Assembly (NCBI GenBank): GCA_049999765.1
Contig: JBNGIQ010007168.1
Location: 1-24,289 of the forward strand
DNA: 24,289 nucleotides
From: Phaeoceros laevis
Taxonomy: Eukaryota > Anthocerotophyta > Anthocerotopsida > Notothyladales
Reading direction: 5' to 3'
The notes under the pieces were generated by a model. It had not been told where the DNA came from and did no database searches. It was given only the letters and a program-made list of their open reading frames with translations. The position numbers were made by a program, and so were the translations under genes. Shown here piece by piece: positions 9,086 to 18,218 of the stretch (position 1 is the first letter of the stretch; every line of letters begins with the position of its first letter).

Positions 9086-10897
9086 TCATTGTTTCTCTAC
9101 AAGGTGAGCATATGCAGGGGAGCCAAAGATACGAAGGTGATTGATGCGAGGCTTGTGATTAGTCCATCTCTCAAAAGGTGTGGTTCCACTAAAAGCTTTG
9201 GTAGGCAGTCTATTCCTAATGTATGTTGCTGTTGCTACAGCTTCACCCCAATAGCCTCGTGTAAGACCCGACACCTTAAGCATGGCCTTGGCTGCTGACT
9301 GAAGATGCTTGTTGTTAAGCTTGGCCAAAGGAATTTGTGAGGACGTATAAGGTACAGTCAGCTGTCTGTGTATCCCCAGCTCCTTACAATAATCCTGAAA
9401 TGCTCCTGAGATGTATTCCCCGCCATTGTCAGTGCGCAGGGTCTTTAACTGCTCTCCAGTTTGCCGCCGGGCAAAGGAAACATATTCCTTGAAGCAGCCA
9501 ATGGTCTGGCTCTTATGTTTGAGGAGGTAAACAACCACATACCTGCTCCAATCGTCGATGAAAGAGAGAATGTACAATGCGCCTCCCAAGGTCGCGGTGG
9601 ACATGGGACCGCAAAGATTAGTGTGTACAACCTCAAGAAGTTTAGTGGCTCTTGTTGGGTTGTCATCTGTGTATGGAAGACGCTGGTGCTTCCCATATAT
9701 ACATGCCTCACAGAATTGCTTCTCAACAAACTGGAGCATAAACTTCTCTCGGTACAGTGTATTGCTGGCCACCATTGTCTTGATCTTATCGAAGTTGGCA
9801 TGGCCTAGCCGGCAATGCCATAACATGGCTGCATCTTTTTGCTTGGTCTCTTGACTGACGTGGACTTGTGCACGTGCAAGAGGAAGACCATGCTTTGACA
9901 TAATGTTGAGTTGATACAGATCGTGAAATGGTGTGCCTATAGCTAACACTTTGTTTTTGTGTTGGGGATCAGTGACCACACACTGGAAACCCGTAAAGGA
10001 GACATTTAATGTGTGTTGTGTAGTCAACATACAAACTGACACAAGGTTCTTCACCATAGAAGGTACGTGCAACACATCCTCTAAAACCAAGGTGGTTTTA
10101 TTGCTCAACGTAACAGGGACTGACCCTGTGCCTTCTATTTGCAGGCCGCTATCATCTCCAAGAAGAACAAACTGTCCAGGTGGAATCAACTCATACTCAG
10201 AGAATGATTGCTTGCAATGACAGATGTGGGCGGACGCACCTGAGTCTATGAACCATACGTGCTTATTGGATGCAGTAGAGACCATACATACAGCTAGAAT
10301 GGTGTTGCCCTTACGCTGTACAACATGTGACTCCGGGGGTGCAGTCCGCCTTGGCTCGTTTGCCTTTTTCTTTCGACATTCAGCTTCCCAATGGCCAGGT
10401 ATGAGACACCAGTTGCAGGGTCCCTTCTTTTTAGCTGCTGGAGCTTGAGTTGGGTACTTCTTAAAACCAGTGTTATTGTTTGGAGTCCAGGATTGCCTCG
10501 GTGGTTGTCTCTTGGGACCCCTATTAGCATACAGTGCCCTTGTTGAAGACTCTCCTCGGGAGGTGCCACCTTGATTCACAGTCCTGGTTGACTCTTCTTC
10601 CTGAAGAGCTCCAATAACATCCGCAAGTGTAACATCAGGTGGCTGCCCTTGCGGTGCATTCTGGGTTGCAGTACGCAAGGCAGAACTCTGATTGCTTACA
10701 AAAGTGCGGTAACTTGGGGGAAGAGAGAGAAGTAGAGCAACTGATGCCTGCATCTCCGTGGTCTTCGTTCCGCTGGAGGTAAGTTTGGAACGTAGTTGTC
10801 GAAACTTCATCACATGTTGTTCAACTGGTTCATTCTCACGCATCTTACAAGTATAAAATGCTCTTGTAGCTCCAACTAGGGATGAGCCATTGTTTAC
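9086..10897 (-). pseudogene. Copia gag C-terminus, protease and integrase (catalytic triad mutated)
   Basis: Open for about 600 codons between the TAA at 10898-10900 and the TGA at 9086-9088. Counting from MREN at 10843: a zinc knuckle C-x2-C-x4-H-x4-C at residues 143-156; protease WFIDSGASAHIC at 197-208 (catalytic Asp200 present); GAG-pre-integrase LWHCRLGHANF from 341; integrase zinc-binding Cys pair near 378-381; integrase core 403-540. The core motifs read VHTNLCGP (residue 409 is Asn where Asp is expected), RTDNGGEY (Asp472 present) and, 36 residues on, Lys508 where the DD35E glutamate should be. Two of three catalytic residues are therefore lost. The domain order PR-INT-RT-RH is diagnostic of Ty1/copia. 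Confidence 0.96.
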
Positions 10898-11512
10898 TTA
10901 ATAGGTGTGCGTGAGGGAATCCCATGCTTCTTTAGTGGTTGTCACGTCTTGTGTGTGTGACATCATTGATCCATCCAAGGCGGATTGGATCACTGCGAGT
11001 GCTCTCAAGTCCAGTTTCTCCCAAGCTTCAATTTGTGCAGCAGTTGCAGTGGCTCCTGCTGGCTTAGGTACGTTCCCAGTGACAACTCCCCACAGGCCAT
11101 TTTCCTTAAGAATTGTCTGGACTCTAAGTGACCATATGTCAAACTGTGACCCTGAGAAACGATCTTTCTCTTTGAAATCTATCTTTAGAGTGGTGATAAC
11201 AGGTGGATTGGCCATGTTTTGTAGGACTTGATTGGCAAGTGCACGTGTTACTAACGCAGCTTGTCTTTTCCGTGTTTCTGCAAGTGTTTTCGCTAGACGT
11301 GCTCTCTGGATGCGATCAAGTGCTGGGTCTACAGGACGTGAACTACCTTGTGAAGAAGAAGGAGAGAAGAGGGAAAGTGGGTCTGCTGGATCAGGTGGTG
11401 GTGGTTTGTTGCCACTACTTGTGCCTTGGCCTACGGCTTTCGGTTTGCCTGCACCTTTGCCACTTCCTTTACCTTTGCCTCTTTCGCTCCAATTACCACG
11501 CCCTTGTGACAT
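10898..11512 (-). pseudogene. Copia gag, N-terminal part
   Basis: I chose the ATG at 11510-11512 (MSQGRGNWSERGKGKGSGKG), though the frame is open further upstream to at least 11548. A basic Gly/Lys-rich head is followed by a helical segment (ALDRIQRARLAKTLAETRK). Then comes the copia gag core: LKIDFKEKDRFSGSQFDIWS, LRVQTILKENGLWGVVTG, AWEKLDLRALAVIQSAL, TKEAWDSLTHTY. A single in-frame TAA at 10898-10900 interrupts the protein, and the same frame continues into the downstream section. Gag forms the cytoplasmic virus-like particle. The glycine- and lysine-rich N-terminus is unusually long. Confidence 0.93.
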
Positions 11513-11519
11513 GTACTTC

Positions 11520-12447
11520 TCATAGTGGGAGTTCCACGCCAAGCCCAAGCAGTCTTGATTGCCCGGCGAAGCCTTGATGAGTTGTTTGTACTGCTCTAAT
11601 CATCCTCATGATAGATGCTTCTTGTTCAGGTTCTTGCTGCGAGGTATGAACCGGTGTGTCTGAAGTTTGAACCGGTGTACTTGAGATTTGAAACGGCGTA
11701 GTTGCCGCGCAGGCTGAGGTAAACTCCTGAATAGAATCCTTCAACGACGACTGCACTAGATTCTTAATGTGTCCAGCAAGAGATCTAATGTGTGTACTAA
11801 GACCCGTGATATCCCTAGACAGATTGACAGATCGCTGGCGAACTTGTTCTGCGTGATTTTTCAGCAATGCATCTACACGTGCAGTGTGCGACTTAATCAA
11901 GTCGTATACCTCTACTAAGAGCTCATCTGTAGGTGTAGGGTATGCATTAAAGTCATAGGACTTAGGACGGGCAAGTTTGCGTGCTCTCTGCTCAGAAATG
12001 GTGCGTGCGTGTTGAATATTCTGTCTGACTTGGCTTCTAAGTGAGGCAAGTGGATCTGGTTTCTGGTGTCGCTGGTAGGATTGTGCTACGCGACGCCTAT
12101 ACTGACGTCTGTGATCACTGTGCGTGTGCGGAGGGTTGAAGTTGCAAGAGAGTTGCAAAGAACCGGTGCAGGTTCTGTAGATGTATCTCCTCCGGCGCAC
12201 CGCGACGGCCAAAGAAATGATCTGTTGGCGGCTGCGTGCGTCTACCTCGCGCTCGCGGCATAGCGCGCAATCAGTCGTAGTAGTGGCTGACTACGCTTGC
12301 AAGAAAGGCATCGGCCATCGCGCCAAACCTGGTGAGTGACACTCTTAGTGCAGAGATTGCCGCACGGAATTCCTGGTGGCTAAGATTCCTGATGCAGTTC
12401 CAGCTCTTGCAGGTTTCGCAGATGCGCGGTGGCGATGCATCCTCCAT
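11520..12447 (-). pseudogene. Extra open region between copia primer site and gag
   Basis: Five bases after the primer site an ATG (12445-12447) opens MEDASPPRICETCKSWNC, with a CxxC pair. It runs 58 codons to a TGA at 12271-12273; the same frame then continues with MPRARGRRTQPP to a TGA at 12115-12117. A second frame from about 12200 to 11520 gives RRQYRRRVAQSYQRHQKPDP and then a helical, heptad-like segment (LLVEVYDLIKSHTARVDALL, later LSTHIRSLAGHIKNLVQSSL). It ends eight bases upstream of the gag ATG, which is in the third frame. It looks like about 280-300 codons of former protein with one TGA and one frameshift. I do not recognise the family. It could be an N-terminal extension of gag or a separate accessory protein. 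Untranslated leader is the alternative, but the length of open frame argues against it. Confidence 0.55.
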
Positions 12448-12451
12448 CACC

Positions 12452-12463
12452 GCTCTGATACCA
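12452..12463 (-). other. Copia primer binding site (initiator tRNA-Met)
   Basis: The minus strand reads TGGTATCAGAGC directly after the LTR end TCTATA, with no spacer. This is the standard primer site of plant copia elements, complementary to the 3' end of initiator tRNA-Met. It fixes the inner boundary of the 5' LTR. Confidence 0.96.
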
Positions 12464-12723
12464 TATAGACTAGGATCGAGGAGGAGGCGAGATCAAGCAA
12501 GAATGTAGAGAATAGAAGAGAGTATCTTTACTTAGGCCGTGTGGCCTTTTATAGGACTGAAACGGTTGTGTCATGTGAATGTGAAGGGCACGGCGGCTAG
12601 GTTTAGGTCGCCGACCCTTGTGTGTGTCGATATGAATGAGGCGATTCATATCTAAGTAATTATCCAATATGAATGCTGGATATATAATGAATATATAGTT
12701 AACTATTATCTATTCTACCATTA
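12464..12723 (-). repeat. Copia 5' LTR (260 bp, TA...TA ends)
   Basis: It starts (minus strand) TAATGGTAGAATAG at 12723 and ends TCTATA at 12464. The boundary is fixed by the primer site inside, the CGAGC duplication outside, and alignment to the left LTR. An open frame crossing the LTR is repeated in both copies and is not treated as a gene. Confidence 0.96.
12545..12554 (-). promoter_or_regulatory. LTR TATA box
   Basis: The minus strand reads CTATAAAAGG, followed by a C/T-rich stretch (TACTCTCTTCTATTCTC) typical of a plant LTR start region. A transcription start about 25-35 bp downstream, near 12515-12520, is inferred. The same box is in the 3' LTR at 5900-5909. Confidence 0.75.
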
Positions 12724-12764
12724 CGAGCCGACTTCCGGCTTCCACATTTGACATACATATCAAT
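12724..12764 (-). pseudogene. PPR fragment, 5' half, with right copia target duplication
   Basis: The minus strand encodes IDMYVKCGSRKSAR up to the copia boundary. It continues in frame, after one CGAGC copy is discounted, with the fragment at 5731-5818. MYVKCGS is the classical PLS-class PPR tract. Upstream (above 12765) the frame breaks and no further PPR motif is recognised through 12930. CGAGC at 12724-12728 is the right-hand target duplication. Confidence 0.85.
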
Positions 12765-12930
12765 CCTCAAGAGTTAGCACTTTGAATTCGGTAATTGTAA
12801 TCTGCAGAAGTTGTGGAAAATTGTTGTCGGATCAAAGAACGAGGCATGCAAAAACGACAGGGAAGCTTATTAGAAAGTACCTTAATTAAGGTGCTTTCTG
12901 AAGCCATATGGATGCATGCTCTAGGGCAGG

Positions 12931-13282
12931 ATGCTACTGCTTGGTGACTTTTCCAGTCACATCTGCATAATATTATGCTGTGCTCGCCAAGGAAATGCCA
13001 TGCGCGTTCTGCCATGCCTAGTTAAGGTTGCTACAACAACTGCAGATCTATGTATCCGGAGATGCATAATGTTGAGAACTGTCCTTGCTTCATCTAATGA
13101 TCTGCTTCAACCCAGTGGGGCACACATCCAACGCAAGCTCAGCTCTCCTCAGCAATGTGTGGTTGAAAAAAACTAATACATCACCACTTCCGGAGTCATG
13201 GTCTGCTGAAGAGTTTATGGACTCCTTGAAATGTCCTCGTGAAAACGAAGAAGACGATGAAGCAGCGTTGCCACGTGCTTGA
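12931..13282 (+). pseudogene. Possible coding remnant with A7-tract frameshift
   Basis: A plus-strand frame runs to IQRKLSSPQQCVVEK and stops just after an A7 run near 13168. The next frame, offset by one base in that run, continues as TNTSPLPESWSAEEFMDSLK, then an acidic tail (ENEEDDEA) and a stop at 13282. Together they read like one coding remnant of about 115 codons with a one-base homopolymer error or mutation. No domain is recognised, and a chance pair of frames is possible. Confidence 0.25.
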
Positions 13283-13489
13283 AAGGTAGAACTTTGTCAA
13301 TTCGCACAATCGTAAAAGATTCACAAAGATGGCACAAATTCATAACTCACATGTGAAACAACAGTGTTTTTCTCAAAGACACGTGTCCAACGTTTCCAAA
13401 CGACTGTTCGATTCACTTTATTCAAGACTACTACTTTCAATCAATACGACTTCTTTCTGTCAAGAGTCAAGACTGCCCGGGGTACCGAT

Positions 13490-13640
13490 GGTCCAAAAAG
13501 ACTCCGAGGGTCGAGGAGTCTCAAGTGCAAGTCTGCATGTCACAGCTCGAAGGCTTAGGCAAGGTCTCCTGACTGAGGGTCAAGGAGAAAATGCATCCCA
13601 AGGACAGCTATATAAGCACGGACCCTGCTTCAACTATAAT
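13490..13640 (+). promoter_or_regulatory. TATA-type promoter-like region
   Basis: TATATAAG at 13609-13616 is followed by a C/T-rich stretch (CTTCAACTATAATCTC, TTTCTATCTCACAATCC), as in plant LTR or gene promoters. Two CCGAGGGTCGAGGAG / TGAGGGTCAAGGAG copies lie just upstream (about 13505-13590). No downstream gene is recognised, so it may be a solo or eroded LTR. Confidence 0.35.
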
Positions 13641-14026
13641 CTCATTTCTATCTCACAATCCATCGCACACTTTTGCTTCACAGTGCTTGAAGTGGTCCGT
13701 AAATCATACGCACTTGGGCGGATCAGTATAGCAAGCGTTAAGGACAAACTGCTCTACGATCTCTAAAGTCACTTGACTCAGAAGAATGATGACATTGGTA
13801 GCAACCTCCTTCCAGGATCGCACGATGGACAAGTCACATCCTTGGAACCCTGCAAACATCCGCTTCGTAACAGACTACGACTGTACTTTGATAGTCAAGG
13901 ATACCTGCGAGCTGTTAGTGTGGCTGTACGACTCTATGTCTCTTTTCATGTGAACTCTGGTTGATCTTAGTGCTCAAGTATACTCCGGATTTGTAAAGTC
14001 AGGTGACTGTGAATTGTACATTGCAG
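13641..14026. other. No gene recognised
   Basis: I see no domain or RNA gene here. The only signal is a possible splice acceptor (CATTGCAG) at its right end, next to the acyl-CoA-dehydrogenase-like relic. Confidence 0.5.
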
Positions 14027-14230
14027 GCCCAGTGTTGCTACCGAGCTCGTTTCCGATGGTCCAGATAATAACAGTGTAGACAGCAGTGAACACAGGCAGA
14101 CACATATAACACCAGAACAAGAAGATGTGATAGAAAGGTTGCTTCAGGATGCTAAGCTGCATGAGATAGGCACTGGCACCAGAGAGATACGACGCATGCT
14201 GAAATGGACTGACTTTGTGGCCACGTTGGA
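14027..14230 (+). pseudogene. Acyl-CoA dehydrogenase-like exon relic
   Basis: The frame after a possible CATTGCAG acceptor reads SVATELVSDGPDNNSVDSSE and continues to ERLLQDAKLHEIGTGTREIR and RML. The latter stretch matches the C-terminal signature of acyl-CoA dehydrogenases, closest to the isovaleryl-CoA dehydrogenase type (RDAKxYEIGxGTSEIRRMxIGREL). The expected IGREL continuation and the upstream GGYGYT motif are missing. The frame ends in unrelated WTDFVATLD at a GTAAGA that could be a splice donor. No other dehydrogenase exon was found. It is either a relic of a mitochondrial leucine-degradation gene or an exon captured into other sequence. Confidence 0.45.
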
Positions 14231-14342
14231 TGTAAGAAGGCTACAGGTTCTAAACCAAGGGTGTCGTAGACTGATGAAATGTGTGTGTTTGCGTTTCATA
14301 CATACATACAGTGAACCCTTGACATCTGACAAGGACAACTGA

Positions 14343-15990
14343 TTTATTGCCTTTTGCAAGGGCCTGCCTTGCCTAGGCATTGAGGCTCATGACCAAGACA
14401 CGGACAGGTCGGGATTACTTGTAGTGCCAACGACAGCAAGTCATGAGACCACAGTCCTTTGATTCAGAGCAGGGCATGACTAAACACTTTGAGACTTTGT
14501 CAGTCCATGTTTAAGTCGTTTCACAAGTATTGCAAGCGTGTTCTTTGCACAGATCAGTGCAGCAATGATGCACCAACGACCAGAACAGCAATCCATGCAT
14601 TTGTCATGTTCAGGTGATCTTCTCGTCGTTTGCAGCACTTTAGCCAGTCTGGTTGTTTTGCAGATGTTGCTGCCCGTCTGGCAATTGGTGGCTCGGTCTG
14701 AGCTTTTTGGTAAGCGTCCTTGGCTCTAAGATGCTAATCGTGCAGCGTTCAACCTTGTGACCAAGGCATAGCGTGACTGACAGCATGACCTATCCTTCTA
14801 CTGGTATGCTCAAGACTTTTTTATCAACAGAATGGCTTTCGAGTACTCAGACGAAAACTGTTTCCACACAATGCTCTTTCTGGCAGCAAATAACGATTTC
14901 TTAGTACGCAGGTCACTTCATGCCATATCTCATTGACAAAGCGGCTAACGTTTTTACGTCTTTGGCAGGGCTGCTGCAAAAGACCATCTACACTTGCAAG
15001 AAGACATAGCAGAACTGTAAACCAACATTCCGTTCATGTCTACCAGAGTCACCTGGGAACATGGGGGTGAGCCATGCCTCCCCCACTCCTCATCAGTACC
15101 AAGTGGGCTCATCGAGAGAGTTTCCGGAGGCGCCTTTGGTAAACTCTCTCCAAACGTGACCTGTGCAAGGACACCTAAACACGCATCTTTTCTCGACATG
15201 TTACTGAGCTAACATCCTACTTCGAATATTGCCAGGACGTGCACCATTCACCAAAATCATCCACATGTAGCAGCAAAACCAGAACTGAGTAGAAATCATG
15301 AAAAGAAATTATCTGAACACCTCCTCTTGTGGCTGCTGGTTCATCTTGGCTGCACTGGCCTTTACACAGAATTCCTTGTATCCCCGCATTCTCCTTCAAT
15401 GTCCTCAGATATCTTGTGAGTGTTGCAGGTAACAGTTAGGAGGGCTTGGGAGGACCAGTCTGTGATTCAGAGACCTTCAAATTTCCAGTCCAAGCGTAGG
15501 TACAAAAAAGCTTGAAAGCATCGTGGACAATGTCTTGGAACCAGGTTAGGCAGCAGGGCTGTAAGCAGTAATAGCTAACATTAGAAAGCGGGTTTCTGCT
15601 GCAGAGAAAACTTGAAAGACAACTAGAGCTGGAACACAGGGAGTGATGACGCTGAAAATTGATATGACTGGGCAGGACCTCGAACAAACTTAGGCAGCAG
15701 ACAAGTGATTGTTGTCAAACAGGAACCCAGTTTGGCAGCAGAGCATGGGCACTAAGAGCGTGGGCTCATGATAACAAATCACTCAGGCATGTACTCTGAA
15801 AAAAAGGAAGGAGACCAGGCACTGGTAGAGGCTGGAACGAATGCAAAGGGAAGAACAGAAGGCAAGTGATGTGAGAACCAGGGCAGCGGAAGAAAAAACA
15901 AGCGGAGAGGGGAGGTGAGGACCAGGGCAACGACCAAACAAAGTAGAATAGAGCAATCAAGAGTGGAGGGGCTAGGATCGAGGGAAGGAG
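14343..15990. other. No gene recognised; purine-rich right part
   Basis: Short frames on both strands lack domains. A 10-bp inverted repeat (GAGAGAGTTT at 15114-15123, AAACTCTCTC at 15141-15150) surrounds a 17-base loop. From about 15420 the plus strand is purine-rich with recurrent GGCAGCAG (near 15549, 15693, 15732) and ACCAGGGC. This resembles degraded interspersed repeat rather than coding sequence. Confidence 0.45.
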
Positions 15991-17733
15991 AACAGTGGGA
16001 GTGCTTGCGTTTGGACACAGACTAGTGCTGGTTTCTATAGAAACTGAACGAGCAATAAATGGTAATCATCCGAGTTTAGCAAGGCGGAGCCGGAAAAGCT
16101 TAAACAAGTGTGCCATTGCCCATCTCGCAGCAGCCCATCAAGGAGGCCTGCTGTCCAACGTGATGTGGCAGCTGCGTGGCCATGTTTTTGCCAGTGGAAG
16201 ATATTGAATAATATTTCTCAGCCATCACCCAGTCTGGATTCGTAACCTTAGCATACCACCCTGTACATGAAATCAGCAGACTCGTACGCGTCATCAGCAA
16301 CATGATTGCGTATTTGCAATAATGCAGCCTGTATATCATATTTCTACGTATGTCACATAATATGTGGTATGTCTTACCTTAGAATACGTTTCTGGACATG
16401 TTGACACCAGTTTGGTGTGCTCAGCCATAGTGTTATAACACTCACGAAATGTTTTGCCGTCTGCAAGTCAAACTAGAATCCATAAGTAACACACAATCAT
16501 CAAAATGACATCAAAGGATGCCAAATTGATTCAAAAAGAACACACATACATATTGCAAACGCACTATGTGTGTGTTTTTTTGTGACACACATACGATTGA
16601 AAGAACCGGACGTGTACATTGCCCCTGACGGGGACCTGCTAAAGTTTTGACCAAAGCGACAAGTTTTGCCTGTGGCAGCTTTGTGGTGTTTCCTGACTGG
16701 GCAGTCGACAGGCCACTTTTTCCAGATTGAAGCCGGCGATCCTTCTCACGTTTTTGCTTGTGACGTATGCAGGGTTCCATCAAGAAATCATTGCGACAAG
16801 GCGTTTTACTTACCATCGTTTTCGAGGTGTCGGACTGCGAGCTGAACCAGCCATTGTCCTCATTTGCCGCAGCAACTGGACGCAAAGTCTTACAAAACCA
16901 TCAAAGCTAAGTTTTACTTAAGCCATAGCCTCAAATTCGCATCGAAGATTGTCATTGCTATTTGGTGTGTGTCAAGGGGACAGCAAGCACATTGAGTGTC
17001 TTGTGTCCTTTCTTACACCATTGGTACAAACCACAGCATGTAGAAAACATTCTTTCAATCGCTATTCTATCAAAGACTTCTAAGCAGCACCGATCAGGTA
17101 GAGAAAAGAGCACCAGTCCTTCTCACGAGATCGAAACAACTTGCAGGCAGCTGTAGGGTGAGTACAACCCTCCGTTCCCCCTTCTTCAGTACCAAAAGAA
17201 CATCACAGCTTGGATTTCTGGTAGCTATATTGGTAGATCCAAGTCCTGCAAGACTTTGTGCTTGACATTAGACCTAGAAAACATGTTGCTAATTGACAAC
17301 TTTTTGTGAAATGACAATTCTAACACTATGTGTTACCATCCCATGAAAGCAACAACTTGCTTTGTGCGGGCGAAGCCACCTACAGGTCTGTATCTGCATT
17401 GTACTTCTTTAGACACCCTCAGGGACAGCATTCTCATGAGTAACAGGTCAGCAGCTGTGCACAAAGATGCTATTGTACAAGATCCAGCCCAGGTATTGTT
17501 CAATACATAGTCAAAGCATGAAAAACTATGAAATCAGACCTGCTGAGACATGGTGATCGGTGTGATATCCTGCCTTCTGGTCGTGCACACTGTGCCTTGT
17601 CTGATGTGCACCCGTTTGCCAGTGAGCAGGCAGAATGCTCGAGTAGGAACTGGGAACTCAGCACTTGCAGGCACAGGCAGCTTGGGGTCGAAGCCCATGC
17701 AATGACACTATTGGCTTATAATGAGGATCAGTT
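15991..17733. other. No gene recognised; weak open frames only
   Basis: The longest frame is on the minus strand at 16511-16885 (about 124 codons with a Lys/Arg-rich patch HKQKREKDRR). It has no recognisable domain and no clear ATG context. On the plus strand around 16757-16990 a frame with scattered Cys/His (CDVCRVPS and others) has one stop and is also unassigned. A GGGTGAGT donor-like site is at about 17156. Confidence 0.4.
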
Positions 17734-18218
17734 CCAAGGGCCAGGGAGGGGCAGCTGTGTCCAGAGAAGTTTTGGCGAGGGCCAAGGAAGGGTAGCTTCA
17801 AGTATTCAGAGCTACAGAGGAACCGGCAGGGCCGAGAGTCAAGGAGCCAGGCTGTAAGCAAGGTTTGCGATTTTCTGACAATGACCAAGGGCCAGGGAGC
17901 ACCTACATTCACTGATGTGACGTGTGAAGCTGGAATGTAGCAGGTATAGCACTTAGCAGTTTGCAGACTGTAAGTCACCAAGGGGCAAGGAGACTGGGGG
18001 AGACCACAAAGCCGAGAGTCAAGGAACAGGCAGAGCCAGAAGCTACAGCATCAGATAGTCTTGGTCAGGAAACGAGAGCACGCAGAAAGGACTCAGTGAG
18101 CATAACCCCGAGGGCCAGGGAGACTCATGTTGCAGATAGCCACAGACCAAGGAGCCACAGACTCTAGGAGGCCGAGGGCAAGGGAGCGAAGGACTGCGAG
18201 AGACCGAGGGGCAAGGAA
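17734..18218 (+). repeat. Cluster of ten CCRAGGGCCAAGGAG-type motifs
   Basis: Variants begin near 17734, 17776, 17832, 17885, 17978, 18012, 18108, 18147, 18172 and 18204. Examples are CCAAGGGCCAGGGAG, CCGAGAGTCAAGGAG and CCGAGGGCAAGGGAG. Spacers of about 30-95 bp are not alike. It is the reverse-complement form of the cluster at 5080-5700. No coding potential is recognised. Confidence 0.8.

Larger units (their letters stand above)
5819..12723 (-). mobile_element. Ty1/copia LTR retrotransposon, near full length, decayed
   Basis: Order from right to left: 5' LTR (12464-12723), primer binding site, extra upstream open region, gag, protease, integrase, reverse transcriptase, RNase H, 3' UTR, polypurine tract, 3' LTR (5819-6333, split by a nested solo LTR). 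The integrase-before-RT order defines copia. Both LTRs are 260 bp once the nested insert and its duplication are removed. By eye they differ at about 9 positions (~3.5%), so the insertion is not recent. Multiple stops and frameshifts and two lost integrase catalytic residues make it non-autonomous. Confidence 0.97.

Noticed and set aside
12470-12667. Minus-strand open frame inside the copia LTR, also present in the left LTR
   Set aside because: It is duplicated because the LTR is duplicated. It covers promoter and R/U5 sequence and shows no domain.
13790-13805. TGGTAGCAACCTCC as a primer binding site for an LTR element with the TATA at 13609
   Set aside because: It does not match initiator tRNA-Met beyond a few bases, and no gag or pol follows.
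14418-14426. CTTGTAGTG, the inverse of the CACTACAAG terminus at 374, as the missing CACTA right end
   Set aside because: Only 9 bp match. The inner sequence differs, no TTTACAAC/GTTGTAAA array lies beside it, and the flanking 3 bp (CCA) do not match TGC at the left end. A chance match in 24 kb is plausible.
16511-16885. 124-codon minus-strand frame as a gene
   Set aside because: No recognisable domain, no clear start context, and the opposite strand is almost equally open. Kept only as a remark in the regional entry.
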